From RI-106 sp964496875 (GTDB lineage: Bacteria; Cyanobacteriota; Vampirovibrionia; Obscuribacterales; Obscuribacteraceae), in the NCBI GenBank assembly GCA_964496875.1, contig CAZCBH010000004.1, forward strand, positions 84,392 through 148,391: a stretch of DNA of 64,000 nucleotides, in the 5' to 3' direction. Every line of letters begins with the position of its first letter. The stretch's first letter is position 1. Below the pieces are notes generated by a model, which ran no database searches, was not told where the DNA came from, and worked only from the letters and a program-made list of their open reading frames with translations. A program made the translations under genes and the position numbers. This document shows, piece after piece, positions 51,854 to 60,897 of this stretch.

Positions 51854-52768
51854 TCAGCCCCAGTTTTTCAGCCGGTCTTTTATCAGTGATATCGTGGATG
51901 GTGAATAGAGTTTGAAGCACTTCAGCTTCTTGCCGCCCGTCAATTCCATCATTCGCTTTTCGCTTGGGCTGTCGCAGAGAATCAGATCGGCATAGTCGAT
52001 CATGTATTCCAGCTCTTTTTTATCATCGAGCATCACCTGGCGAACCGCCACATCTTCTCCGCGATGGGCTGCCACCAGTTTGGTCGCCATGTTCATAAGG
52101 GTTTTGCTTACCGACACCAGAAGTAAAATGGTCCCGGAACGCATAGCCTCCACCTGCTCCATCTCCTGTCTGGCCGGCTCTATGTTGCAGGGTACTAATC
52201 TAGTCCTGTCTTTTATGGAGCCTTGAAAGGCGAATATGTGATAGAGGCTGGTTATCAGAAGAGATCTATCTGCCATGCTCGGATTTTTCAGAAGCGCTTC
52301 TGTGGTGACTACCTCTACAGGTATCGAAAAATGCGGTTTCAGCTCTGTCGAAATGACCGAATGAAAATCCTCGTTGCGGTCCACGGCGAGAATTCTCTCC
52401 ACCGGTTCGCGAGAGTTTATCTGGGCGGCGGTTTTCGAAACCTCTTCGAAGCTGTAACCGGCTTCACAACATTTGACCAGGAAGTCCATTATCAAGGACT
52501 CGAGATCGAGGGATTTCTCGCTGGACTTGCCGACTTTGGCCACCCGAACGCCGCTTCCCTGACGGATTTCTAAAAGACCTACGTCGGCGAGGTGATTATA
52601 AGCTGCTGTCACCGTGCTGTAGTGGATGTCGAGACGACCGGCAAGGGCTCTTATGCTCGGTAGTTTGGTCTCGCTTTCGAGAATGCCCGAGGCTATCTGC
52701 AACGAGATCTGCTCGATGATCTGATCTCTGAGCGGCACGGAGCTGTCTTTGTTTATGGAGATTTTCAC
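51854..52768 (-). CDS. GntR-family regulator with ligand-type C-terminal domain
   Basis: 304 residues. Residues about 10-80 form a GntR winged helix (VPLRDQIIEQISLQIASGIL, LPSIRALAGRLDIHYSTVTAAY and GLLEIRQGSGVRV). The remaining 200 residues look like an alpha/beta sensor domain resembling a solute-binding or receiver fold, without an identifiable family. GTG at 52768 is the start, with AAGGGA 6 nt before it. It converges on the DgcN/DgcA-like pair with a 6-nt gap and is a plausible regulator of it (inference). Confidence 0.85.
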   Translation of the reverse strand: MKISINKDSSVPLRDQIIEQISLQIASGILESETKLPSIRALAGRLDIHYSTVTAAYNHLADVGLLEIRQGSGVRVAKVGKSSEKSLDLESLIMDFLVKCCEAGYSFEEVSKTAAQINSREPVERILAVDRNEDFHSVISTELKPHFSIPVEVVTTEALLKNPSMADRSLLITSLYHIFAFQGSIKDRTRLVPCNIEPARQEMEQVEAMRSGTILLLVSVSKTLMNMATKLVAAHRGEDVAVRQVMLDDKKELEYMIDYADLILCDSPSEKRMMELTGGKKLKCFKLYSPSTISLIKDRLKNWG

Positions 52769-52810
52769 GGATTTCCCTTTAGATAAGGACCGCGCCCCGG
52801 ATAATGAGTT

Positions 52811-53635
52811 TCAACGGAACATCATAGGCTTGATGTATTCGAAGAATGTAATGAAGGAAGGCGCAAGCACTATAACCATCAACGCAGGCATTATACAAAA
52901 CCAGAGAGGAAATGCCATGTAAATCGGAAGCTTGGCAGCTTTCTCTTCGGCCTGCTGGCTCAGTTTGGTTCTCAAGAATTCGCTCTGGGCTCTTAAAATT
53001 TTCGAAATGCTTATGCCCAGTTGAGCCGCTTGATTAAGCGAGGCTCCCAGGGATTTGAGCTCTTCGACACCGGTGCGACTGTAGAGATCTTGATAAGCCT
53101 TCTCTCGCTCCATGCCAAGTAGTATGTCGCGTCCAAGAATCATGAGTTCGTCGTTGAGGTCGTGTCTGACTGCGGATTTCTCCGAAGCGATCCTGCTGAT
53201 GGTGGCATCGAGACCCAGACCGGCATCCACACAGAGCACCATCAAATCGAGAGCCTGGGGGAGCGATTCTTTGATGCGGGCTTTTCTGCGGCGTGAAAGC
53301 ACCAGAAGTACCAGATCCGCTGTGAAGAAGGCTGGGATGGTGAGTAGCATCGTCAGCCAGAGCGGCAGAAATATTCCTGAGAAACCGGTCAGAATCACCG
53401 GATAGATTTTGGCAGCGGCAAGGGCACCGAAGGCTGTGTTTGAGCGCCAGCCGGACCAGAGCTGAAGCTTCGCCAACCAGCGTTGATAACCCACAGGAAG
53501 GCGACGCATAAGAACCAGTGCCGGTGCCGTCAGCCATAATGGAAGATTGCCCGGACTTCGCTGATTCTTGACCAGAAAGAAAAGACCGAGGCAGAAAGCC
53601 AGGATAAATTCGGGATATTGCATCGCTGCGCTCAT
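52811..53635 (-). CDS. tadC: TadC, Flp pilus inner-membrane protein
   Basis: 274 residues of the T2SSF (GspF-like) family. Membrane segments lie near residues 5-20, 75-105 and at the C-terminus (FCIMPALMVIVLAPSFITFF). The T2SSF core helices include LPQALDLMVLCVDAGLGLDA and LKSLGASLNQAAQLGISI. It works with TadB as platform for the Flp pilus assembly ATPase TadA. It is the last gene of the eight-gene Tad run, 12 nt after tadB. Confidence 0.92.
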   Translation of the reverse strand: MSAAMQYPEFILAFCLGLFFLVKNQRSPGNLPLWLTAPALVLMRRLPVGYQRWLAKLQLWSGWRSNTAFGALAAAKIYPVILTGFSGIFLPLWLTMLLTIPAFFTADLVLLVLSRRRKARIKESLPQALDLMVLCVDAGLGLDATISRIASEKSAVRHDLNDELMILGRDILLGMEREKAYQDLYSRTGVEELKSLGASLNQAAQLGISISKILRAQSEFLRTKLSQQAEEKAAKLPIYMAFPLWFCIMPALMVIVLAPSFITFFEYIKPMMFR

Positions 53636-53647
53636 AGTGCTCCTCCT

Positions 53648-54673
53648 CTAAACTTTCATCGTGGAGAGTTTGCGCATGATCATCATGCCGACTATCTGCA
53701 AACCTACAGCAACGATCAAAAGGAGACGACCCATCTCTTTGTTGAAGAGCGGATCTAAATAACCCGGTTTCAGATAATTGAGAACCAGGGCCAAGAGAAT
53801 CGGCAGAGCGCCCACTATGATTCCTGTGAGGCGGCTCTGACTGGTCAGGACACGGATATGTCTCACTAATTTCAATCTCTGTCGGAGGGTGCTGTTGGTC
53901 TTGTCCAGCAGCTCCGCCAGGCTGCCGCCTACCTCGGTTTGAATGGCTACCGCCCTTCTGATCAGATCCAGTTCATGGGAGTCATATTTAACTGCTGACG
54001 CGGAGAGGGCTTCGGAAAGTGGTTGTCCGAGATTGAGTCTTTGATGAATCTCCTGGAATTCAGTGCCCAGAGGGGCCGGAATCTCTTCGGCCACGGTTTG
54101 TACGGCTCTTGGAATACTGTGACCCGTTCTCAACACCGAGACTATCAAGTCGGTGGCTTCCGGTAGTTGTTGAATGAATTTCTGCTTCATTCTATTTGCG
54201 GCGAGAAGCAGGTAGAGATAGGGCAAGGTCGCAAGAGCAAGACCGGCGCCGACTGCGATAAGCAGGCTCTGATCGAGGTTCTGATCCGAACCCAGAGCCA
54301 GGGCGACAATTAAAGGAAGAACCGCCATGACTATTGTGGATTGTTTGAATCTCTCGAAGCCGTTATTTAAAGAAGCGGTTTCCGAGAGCAGATGAATATG
54401 TTCTGAGAAACTCAAGACAAGCGACCGTCCCGGCAGGCGCAGACCTTCTTTTTGTTGTCCTTCTTCCTGGTTTTTGAAGCGGTTCTTGCCTCTCTCTTTC
54501 CTGATGCTGGGAGTGCCGGTAGAGTTGTTTGCGAGGGTGCTTTCGTTGAAGACCAGGTTCAGGCGATCTCTAATCAGTCTTCGTTGTTTCTTCTGGAAAG
54601 AAAGCCTGGCAAAGACGATACCGCCTGTGATCGAAAGCAGAATAATGGTCAGCGCGACTATTTCCGGAGTCAT
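53648..54673 (-). CDS. tadB: TadB, Flp pilus inner-membrane protein
   Basis: 341 residues of the T2SSF family. An N-terminal membrane segment (VALTIILLSITGGIVFARL), helices near 115-160, the T2SSF domain with LPEATDLIVSVLRTGHSIPRAV and the C-terminal pair of membrane helices. TadB and TadC form the inner-membrane base of the Flp secretion machine. The start overlaps the tadA end by 4 nt, so the two are translated together. Confidence 0.92.
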   Translation of the reverse strand: MTPEIVALTIILLSITGGIVFARLSFQKKQRRLIRDRLNLVFNESTLANNSTGTPSIRKERGKNRFKNQEEGQQKEGLRLPGRSLVLSFSEHIHLLSETASLNNGFERFKQSTIVMAVLPLIVALALGSDQNLDQSLLIAVGAGLALATLPYLYLLLAANRMKQKFIQQLPEATDLIVSVLRTGHSIPRAVQTVAEEIPAPLGTEFQEIHQRLNLGQPLSEALSASAVKYDSHELDLIRRAVAIQTEVGGSLAELLDKTNSTLRQRLKLVRHIRVLTSQSRLTGIIVGALPILLALVLNYLKPGYLDPLFNKEMGRLLLIVAVGLQIVGMMIMRKLSTMKV

Positions 54674-56226
54674 TCCAGACCTCCTTCGCCGGTTTGCGAG
54701 GCCTCATCTTCGCTACTTACATGATTCAGAATGCCTTCGGGAAGTTTGAGCCCGGCATTAATTATCTTGATCTCTGCCTGGGGTCTGATACCACAGGCGG
54801 TGTGGCGTCCCGGGGGCTTGAAGGCGAATACTTCCTGCATACTGATTACGCCTTCTTGCACTCCGGTGACTTCGGTGATACTGACCACTCTTCTGGTACC
54901 GTCGGTGAGGCGCTTGATCTGGACAACCAGGTCGAAGGCGGCACCAATCTGTTCTCGAATGCTCTTCTGGCTCAATTCGACTCCGGACAAAAGCACAAGG
55001 GTTTCGAGTCGACTGAGAGCATCTCTTGCCGAGTTGGCATGCAGAGTCGTGAGAGAGCCTTCGTGACCGGTGTTCATGGCCTGGAGCATATCGAGCGCTT
55101 CGGGGCCGCGGACCTCACCGACCACTATTCGATCCGGACGCATTCTAAGTGCGTTCTTTACCAGCTCTCTTTGATTGATTGCTCCCTGCCCTTCTATATT
55201 TGCCGGCCTCGACTCCAGACGAATCACGTGTCTTTGTTGCAAGCGCAGTTCGGCGGTATCTTCTATGGTGACGATTCTCTCGCGGTCGGAAATATGACTG
55301 GAGAGAACATTGAGAAGCGTTGTCTTACCGGCCGAGGTTCCTCCGGAGATGAGGATATTGAGGCGGGCTTTGACTGCCAGTTCCAGGAAATCCGACATCT
55401 CCCTAGAGAGAGCCCCTTTCTCCACCAGATCATCGGCACAGAAAGGCACCGGTCTGAATCTACGAATAGAGAGGGTCGGTCCGTCCAGGGCGAGCGGCGG
55501 AATGATGGCATTCACCCGGGAGCCGTCCGGTAATCGGGCATCGACAATCGGTGAGGATTCGTCCACCCGTCTGCCAACCCGGGATACAATCCGGTTGATG
55601 ACATGGAGAAGATGGTTATCGTCCTTGAATCTGATATCGGTCTCTACAAGCTTGCCGTCCTGGTCTACCCAGACACTGTCGGCGCCGTTGACCAGTATGT
55701 CATTGATGAGCGGATCGCCCAGAAGCGGCTCCAGGGGACCCAGACCGAGGGTTTCGTAGAGTACGTCCTGAGCCAGGCTCTCTCTCTCTTTCTGGGAGAG
55801 GGGCAGGCGTTCTTCTTCGACCAGAAGATGCACGGTCTCTTCAATGGCTTCCTCCACTGCGTCGGAGCCTTCGAGCTGCATGAGGGCATTGATGTCCAGA
55901 TCTTCTATCAGTCTACTGTGAATAGAGCTTTTAATCGCCTGATAAGAACGAATAGCGTCGAGTTCGGCTTTATTCTCGGTTTTTTTTCCGAAGACGCTTC
56001 CTGCTATGGAGCCGGCCAGGGACAGTTTAGTCTTTGTCGCAGTCGCCGGAGCAGCTTTTTCACTTTCGTCTAGAGAGTGATTAGAGGCAGGCGTTTTTTT
56101 CAGGCTCTCTTCTTTTATTTCGACAGCTTCATCGACAAAGGGTTCTTCCGGAATAAACTGCTTCGCTACTGCCGTGTTGAGCGAAGCGGTTTTCTTTTGC
56201 TTGAGCAGTTCCCGCAATTTAGACAT
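54670..56226 (-). CDS. tadA: TadA/CpaF, Flp pilus assembly ATPase
   Basis: 518 residues. The N-terminal 130 residues are variable; the core has the secretion-ATPase motifs: GPLEPLLGDPLINDILVNGA, Walker A in ISGGTSAGKTTLLN, the Asp box in RIVTIEDTAELRL, RPDRIVVGEVRGPEALDM (Walker B) and the His box TGHEGSLTTLHANS. The enzyme powers pilin insertion and extrusion. The end overlaps tadB by 4 nt and the start overlaps the tadZ end by 8 nt. CpaF-type proteins of this length are common. Confidence 0.96.
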   Translation of the reverse strand: MSKLRELLKQKKTASLNTAVAKQFIPEEPFVDEAVEIKEESLKKTPASNHSLDESEKAAPATATKTKLSLAGSIAGSVFGKKTENKAELDAIRSYQAIKSSIHSRLIEDLDINALMQLEGSDAVEEAIEETVHLLVEEERLPLSQKERESLAQDVLYETLGLGPLEPLLGDPLINDILVNGADSVWVDQDGKLVETDIRFKDDNHLLHVINRIVSRVGRRVDESSPIVDARLPDGSRVNAIIPPLALDGPTLSIRRFRPVPFCADDLVEKGALSREMSDFLELAVKARLNILISGGTSAGKTTLLNVLSSHISDRERIVTIEDTAELRLQQRHVIRLESRPANIEGQGAINQRELVKNALRMRPDRIVVGEVRGPEALDMLQAMNTGHEGSLTTLHANSARDALSRLETLVLLSGVELSQKSIREQIGAAFDLVVQIKRLTDGTRRVVSITEVTGVQEGVISMQEVFAFKPPGRHTACGIRPQAEIKIINAGLKLPEGILNHVSSEDEASQTGEGGLE

Positions 56227-57166
56227 CGGATTTGCCCTCCGCTTTTATTCCTGTCCCTGCTTCGGGGCCGAGCCAGGCTTCGAACTCTTCGGCTATCTTG
56301 TAAATGGATTTGACATAGGCCTCTTTGGTGTGTGATACCACCAGAGGAGTGCCTTCCAGGCATGATTGTTCGAGGGCGTTATAGGCGCTCGGTAGATACC
56401 AGTTTCTCTTCAGACCCAGAGCCTTTGCTGCTTCCTGCTCCATCTGCTTTAGATTCTTTCCGGAGCGATTGAAGGCTATGGCGATGTCATCTTTTGAATA
56501 ATCCAGATCGTTAAATACCGATAGCCAGCGCTTGGCACCGGATACGGAGGATATGGTCGGCTCTGTGACAAGAATAATTCGATCACAGCGATCTAACAAC
56601 GAAAGAAGATTCTGATCCAGCTGTTTGGGCAGGTCGAGGAAAATCAATTCTTTCAGTGACTGAATTCGCTCCAGGCACTCCGGCAGGACAGCGAGCTCGG
56701 CTGCCAGGCTGGATTCCAGATCTAGCGGAGGAGTAATCACTTCCAGTGTCTGTTTCTCGTATTGGATACGCTCGCAGCACGCTGCCAGCACCTTTTCGTC
56801 CAGGCGACTCCTTCTTTCGATTAGATCGCAAAGATTGTATCTGGGGCTGAGGCCCAGAGTAAGGGCGATATCAGGCTGTTGCAGATTGCAGTCTATCAAT
56901 ACGGAATGTTTTCTCTTTTTTCCAAGAGCGCAGGTCAAATTGATGGCGAATATGGTGGCGCCTACTCCGCCTTTGGCGCCGATTATTCCAATCACCGGCG
57001 CTTTTGCCGGTGTTCTCTCCCTTTCTGATGAAGGTAGAGGTCGTTCTTGATCGACCTTTTTCGAATTGTCGAGCTTCAAATCGGTGCCGCCACCAGTTAC
57101 GATACCGGAGAAGAAGCGTTCTATAGAGGACAGGGGGCTTGATTTTGGTTTGATTGAACTGAACAT
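56219..57166 (-). CDS. tadZ: TadZ/CpaE-like ParA-fold localisation protein
   Basis: 315 residues. A deviant Walker A, GAKGGVGAT, where Lys is replaced as in CpaE/TadZ proteins, then LIDCNLQQPDIALTLGL and IFLDLPKQLDQNLL. The first 60 residues are linker-like. TadZ/CpaE proteins localise the pilus machine at a pole. No N-terminal receiver domain is visible, unlike many CpaE proteins. It lies 20 nt downstream of the TadG-like gene. Confidence 0.88.
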   Translation of the reverse strand: MFSSIKPKSSPLSSIERFFSGIVTGGGTDLKLDNSKKVDQERPLPSSERERTPAKAPVIGIIGAKGGVGATIFAINLTCALGKKRKHSVLIDCNLQQPDIALTLGLSPRYNLCDLIERRSRLDEKVLAACCERIQYEKQTLEVITPPLDLESSLAAELAVLPECLERIQSLKELIFLDLPKQLDQNLLSLLDRCDRIILVTEPTISSVSGAKRWLSVFNDLDYSKDDIAIAFNRSGKNLKQMEQEAAKALGLKRNWYLPSAYNALEQSCLEGTPLVVSHTKEAYVKSIYKIAEEFEAWLGPEAGTGIKAEGKSDV

Positions 57167-57185
57167 ATCGTCTTTGTTTCCTCTT

Positions 57186-58562
57186 TCAGCTTCCGCTGGA
57201 TCCGGCTGTTATCTTGTCCGGCAACGTGGGCGATAGGCTGGGTGCCATCACTATTCCCCTGGATCTTGCTCCGATCTGATCGCCGAAGGCACCGGTGTTG
57301 CGGGCAGAAAAAGGAGCCACCGGTGCCGGCATCAGGGTGCCGTCCACCGTGGGAACGCTTACCAGATTGTTTGTCGCCGATGCGTTGCGAGCCAGGGCAG
57401 AGCCGCCTATCTCCATCTGGATCTGGAACTTTCCGGTAGTTGAGTCTACGATTCTAACCAATCTGAACCGAGCGAAGCCGACTACAATGTTGTTGCCCGT
57501 TCCTATGACGGGGTTTCTCGAAAGCACCGGAATTATCTGGAAACGACCGGTGGGAATCAGAGCAAGCTTCGATTTTACCTGGGCTTCCAGTTCTTTGAAC
57601 GAGGCCTCTTCCGGGTCGAAAACGCTGAGGCTGCTTCCCCTCTCGACCACATATGGGCTTATGGCCTGGACCGAGGGTGCGGAGCTGAAATAGTCTATCA
57701 ACCGAATCAGTTCATTGACCGAGGCGCTGCCCTGGGCCTGACCATAGGCGTTGCTTGTGCTTCCCGAAGGGCTGAGGTTGATAAAAGCTCCTCGGATGTG
57801 ACCGGCTGCCGGCGGTGTCGCTGGTGGTGCTATGTTGGAAGCCAGGTCTATGGTATAGATAGTTGTGGTAGAGAGCGGTGAGGCTGCGGTGCTGAACTGC
57901 TCATTACTTATGGCCAGCGGGAATGCGGCAAAACCGGCCAGGTCGGCATCTCTTGTCGAAAGGCTGCCTGTAGCCGGAGTCCCTTCGCCTATTCTGGAAG
58001 CCGGCTGGGAGATGACTTCGGTGGAGCGGTAGGTGTTGGCTGTGGCGGTGCCTGCCGGTATCGGGATCCCTTGTAAGTTATTGAAGGCGAAAATCGCCGG
58101 GACGAACATGAGCTTGATGGCATCGCTCCCGTCGCGACGTGCTTTGAGGCGAAAGAAACTCTCGGCCGAGTCACTGGGGTTCTCTATGAAAGAGTAGTCT
58201 TCGGAGGAGAAAGTAATAGGGCTCTCGAAAATTCCGGCATCTGCATCCGGTCCTGCCGGCGCCCGATTCCATCGAGCACCGCTCAGTTCGAAGAGTTTAT
58301 CGGTGACATTGGACTGGGAAAAGCCGTTTTGAAGATCTGCTCCATAAGAATAGGCAGCCAGTGCCGCTGACTCTACCCCGGACTGTAATTTGATGGCAGC
58401 ATAGGCGGTTCGCATCACATCGGCGGTGAAGGCGATGAAGGCCATGATCAGGGCGAGCATGAAGGCGACCAGGGGCAAAATCGACCCCAGGCTGTCGCGT
58501 CTCTGTCGAGAGACTGACGACTTATTCCTAATTCGCCGTGGTGTTCTGGTTGGGGAACTCAT
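57186..58562 (-). CDS. tadG: TadG-like pilus protein
   Basis: 458 residues. A basic start (RRIRNKSSVSRQRR) followed by the hydrophobic helix ILPLVAFMLALIMAFIAFTA and then an extracytoplasmic domain rich in Ser, Thr and Ala with scattered beta-strand patterns, as in TadG-type proteins of Flp clusters. The function of TadG is not well settled; a pilus-tip or adhesive role is suggested in other species. The start overlaps the CpaB gene end by 35 nt, a large overlap, but no later Met precedes the membrane helix. Confidence 0.75.
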   Translation of the reverse strand: MSSPTRTPRRIRNKSSVSRQRRDSLGSILPLVAFMLALIMAFIAFTADVMRTAYAAIKLQSGVESAALAAYSYGADLQNGFSQSNVTDKLFELSGARWNRAPAGPDADAGIFESPITFSSEDYSFIENPSDSAESFFRLKARRDGSDAIKLMFVPAIFAFNNLQGIPIPAGTATANTYRSTEVISQPASRIGEGTPATGSLSTRDADLAGFAAFPLAISNEQFSTAASPLSTTTIYTIDLASNIAPPATPPAAGHIRGAFINLSPSGSTSNAYGQAQGSASVNELIRLIDYFSSAPSVQAISPYVVERGSSLSVFDPEEASFKELEAQVKSKLALIPTGRFQIIPVLSRNPVIGTGNNIVVGFARFRLVRIVDSTTGKFQIQMEIGGSALARNASATNNLVSVPTVDGTLMPAPVAPFSARNTGAFGDQIGARSRGIVMAPSLSPTLPDKITAGSSGS

Positions 58563-59517
58563 GAATCTCTTTCTTGCTTCCTGTGAATACTTCTACGACC
58601 CAACCCACCGAGTTTTTCACGGCGGCGGGCAGTTGTTGCAATTGAGGTGGAACCGGCGGCAGGTCCGGCAGAGAAAGAATCGGCTCGATGACAGGCGGTG
58701 GAACAATCAGGCTGGTTCCGTTCTGGGGCCCTGTTGCGGCTGCTGCCAGATGAGCGCTCTCCGGCAAAAGGTCTTCTTCGCTTGCCCCATAGACTTTGGG
58801 TGTGTTGGTAGCAAGCCGATTTCTTAAAATCAGTCTGGGCGTGCCGACCTGTTCGGCGTGGGTGATGAGCTCGGCTTGGTCCGGGAGCACCGCCAGGGTG
58901 ATTCGGTTCTGGTTGCGTGAGTTTCTTGCTGCTCCATTAGAATTGAGCATATCGCGAGTGGTGGCCATCAGCACTTTCACATTTTTGCAAATTGTTTTGG
59001 TGTATTTGCGGCTGTTCTTGGTTGAAGTGACCAGCACATCAACTCTGTCTCCGGGAAAGAGCTGGTGGTCCACCAGACCTTCTTCGTTGAGCTTGATGGT
59101 CAGAGCCCTTTCATGATTCTCGAGAGAATGGGAGAGAGTTTTATTGATCGGATGAAGATAGCCGTTTTCAATCGGATTTCTCTCGGGGATAAAAATGGTC
59201 GAGATTCTGCCTACTACCTGATTGGTTTTATTGAACATAGCTTCGTTGGCATAGTCCTGGGGGATGTCGATGTATCTGACATCGGCAAATCCGACTCGCA
59301 TACCGGGCTGGATGTCCCGGGCTGCTGCAACCACTCTGGCTCTAGGGATCTCCGGCGCAGCAGGCTTGGCGGTCAGCATTCGAACCAGTCCGACCACAAT
59401 TAGAACGGCTAGCAGGATGCCTATCAGGGTGTTGGTGGAATTTCCGCCTTTGGCTTGACCTCCCCCGTTTTTGGCGGAGATTTTGGCGTTCCTTTCGGTG
59501 CTGACTATTTGCGGCAT
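58528..59517 (-). CDS. cpaB: CpaB/RcpC-type Flp pilus assembly protein
   Basis: 329 residues. The N-terminal membrane anchor is NTLIGILLAVLIVVGLVRML, followed by an SAF-type domain (ARDIQPGMRVGFADVRYIDI) and a second block with FIPERNPIENGYL, KLNEEGLVDHQLFPGDRVDVLV and ILRNRL. CpaB/RcpC is thought to stabilise the outer-membrane channel of the Tad system. The start is ATG at 59517, 29 nt after tadE. Confidence 0.88.
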   Translation of the reverse strand: MPQIVSTERNAKISAKNGGGQAKGGNSTNTLIGILLAVLIVVGLVRMLTAKPAAPEIPRARVVAAARDIQPGMRVGFADVRYIDIPQDYANEAMFNKTNQVVGRISTIFIPERNPIENGYLHPINKTLSHSLENHERALTIKLNEEGLVDHQLFPGDRVDVLVTSTKNSRKYTKTICKNVKVLMATTRDMLNSNGAARNSRNQNRITLAVLPDQAELITHAEQVGTPRLILRNRLATNTPKVYGASEEDLLPESAHLAAAATGPQNGTSLIVPPPVIEPILSLPDLPPVPPQLQQLPAAVKNSVGWVVEVFTGSKKEIHEFPNQNTTAN

Positions 59518-59546
59518 CTATCCTTTTCCTTACCTGATTTATCTGA

Positions 59547-60167
59547 CTAGGGAAACTGTTGAAAGAGTTCTGGCATCGCCACAGTTCTCTCCGATATCGG
59601 AAAGTTCAAGAAGCTTACCGGGGGACCGTCCGGACCGGTCCAGATATCTACCGAATTCCCGAATTCCGAGTCTCCCGGACTGAATGGAATCTCCAGAAAC
59701 TTGAAGGGGTATTCGATTCTCACTGCGATTGTTCCGGCAGGAATGACATCTTCGGGATCGCTGCCCGCATCCCAGGGGAGCACTCTTACTTTCGAGCCTG
59801 CCGGCAGGCTGCCAGTATTCTGGGAGGAAAGCAATTTGGCCGAGCCCAGGGCTCCGGCCACTACCGAGTCCGGGTTGACCAGTTGACCGTCCGGGGTGAA
59901 TCCGACAACGAATTCCCGTACTGAAGGGTCAGAGAGATTGGGCATGCGAGAGAGGGCTCTTGTACCTTCCTGGGCGGCCAGGCTGAGGCTCTGTTTGACA
60001 TAGAAGACCCGGCCGAAATACATGATCGCCACGATTATCAACAATATAAAAGGAATAGCCAGAGCGAACTCGACCATGGATTGACCCTGGTTTCCCTTCG
60101 CGATCGACTGCGAAGGGAAGGTTCTATTTCTTCTTCTTTTATATCTGGAGGATAGTCTTGGCATCAT
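59547..60167 (-). CDS. tadE: TadE-like pseudopilin
   Basis: 206 residues. A basic leader to NQG and the class III prepilin signal QSMVEFALAIPFILLIIVAI, with Glu at position +5 after the cleavage Gly. The C-terminal part is an extracytoplasmic domain (QLVNPDSVVAGALG and a C-terminal proline-rich end). TadE-type pseudopilins are minor components of the Flp pilus. It follows flp after 130 nt containing a stem-loop. Confidence 0.88.
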   Translation of the reverse strand: MMPRLSSRYKRRRNRTFPSQSIAKGNQGQSMVEFALAIPFILLIIVAIMYFGRVFYVKQSLSLAAQEGTRALSRMPNLSDPSVREFVVGFTPDGQLVNPDSVVAGALGSAKLLSSQNTGSLPAGSKVRVLPWDAGSDPEDVIPAGTIAVRIEYPFKFLEIPFSPGDSEFGNSVDIWTGPDGPPVSFLNFPISERTVAMPELFQQFP

Positions 60168-60237
60168 CTGATCATATTAAAAATGGAAACCGTTGTCATT
60201 CTGATTAATCCAGTTTTATCCATTTTTTAATAGAGCA

Positions 60238-60260
60238 GGGAGCGGCCCAGGCACGCTCCC
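60238..60260 (-). other. Stem-loop between flp and tadE
   Basis: GGGAGCG (60238-60244) and CGCTCCC (60254-60260) form a perfect 7-bp stem with a 9-nt loop. No T run follows on the minus strand, so it is more likely an mRNA-stabilising or partial-termination structure, which could let the pilin gene flp be expressed above the assembly genes. Confidence 0.6.
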
Positions 60261-60297
60261 CACAATAAGTCGGTTCTGATTTCCGGTCGATTTACAA

Positions 60298-60522
60298 TTA
60301 GTCGAGAACCCAGGGGGTAGCTGTCGCATTGATTGTTCTGCCGGGGGTTGTGGACTTGGTGCCGCCATAGTTAATTGCCTGTTCGACACTCCAGATCATG
60401 TCTCCGCAGATATGTCCGAGGGAGCCCAGGGCTACCATACAGAGAGCAGCGACAGCGCCGATGCCGATTGCATACTCGACCATGGATTGACCGCGATTAT
60501 TTCTTCTGTTTCTTCTAGCCAT
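60298..60522 (-). CDS. flp: Flp-type major pilin
   Basis: 74 residues. A very basic N-terminus (MARRNRRNNRG) ends in the Gly before QSMVEYAIGIGAVAALC, with the conserved Glu-Tyr pair at +5/+6 that prepilin peptidase recognises. The mature protein would be about 63 residues, typical for Flp pilins, with an N-terminal hydrophobic helix. It stands at the head of the Tad cluster, AAGGAAGG about 14 nt before its ATG. Confidence 0.93.
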   Translation of the reverse strand: MARRNRRNNRGQSMVEYAIGIGAVAALCMVALGSLGHICGDMIWSVEQAINYGGTKSTTPGRTINATATPWVLD

Positions 60523-60622
60523 AATGTTGTGATTGCCTTCCTTTATTTATTAGTTGTTCTGGTCTTGGTTTGATTGCGCCGAATTTCGCAAATAATTACT
60601 AATTGAAAAAGATTCGCTCACC

Positions 60623-60699
60623 GAGAATGATTCACAAGGAGTTTGCCGGTCAATGCAAATCATTCTCAGTAACGAATGCGGATAGATTACAATCATTCT
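60623..60699. promoter_or_regulatory. Repeated operator-like motif upstream of flp
   Basis: GAGAATGATT (60623-60632) and its reverse complement AATCATTCTC (60658-60667) form a 10-bp inverted repeat, and AATCATTCT recurs at 60691-60699, 33 nt after the second copy. Between the first two, on the minus strand, is TTGACC, a possible -35. The rest of the 375-bp gap 60523-60897 shows no gene; a 66-codon plus-strand frame at 60676-60876 looks like chance. Confidence 0.5.
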
Positions 60700-60897
60700 T
60701 GTCCTGCAGTCAACCGGATGGGACTAATGTTAACTAATTTGTCAGCAGGGCGGGCACCGGAATGTAACCGGGACTTCTCTGGCTCAAGACAGCAAGGCGG
60801 TAGCCAGGGCAAGCCCCGGACAAGCTTCAGAAAGCCTGTCTTCATATACAATCGTTATTCTGTCGAATGCGACTAGTCGCATTTAGATGCGCAAAAA

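Noticed and set aside
60676..60876. A 66-codon plus-strand frame in the flp intergenic region
   Set aside because: No ribosome binding site or family pattern, and it overlaps the operator-like repeats.
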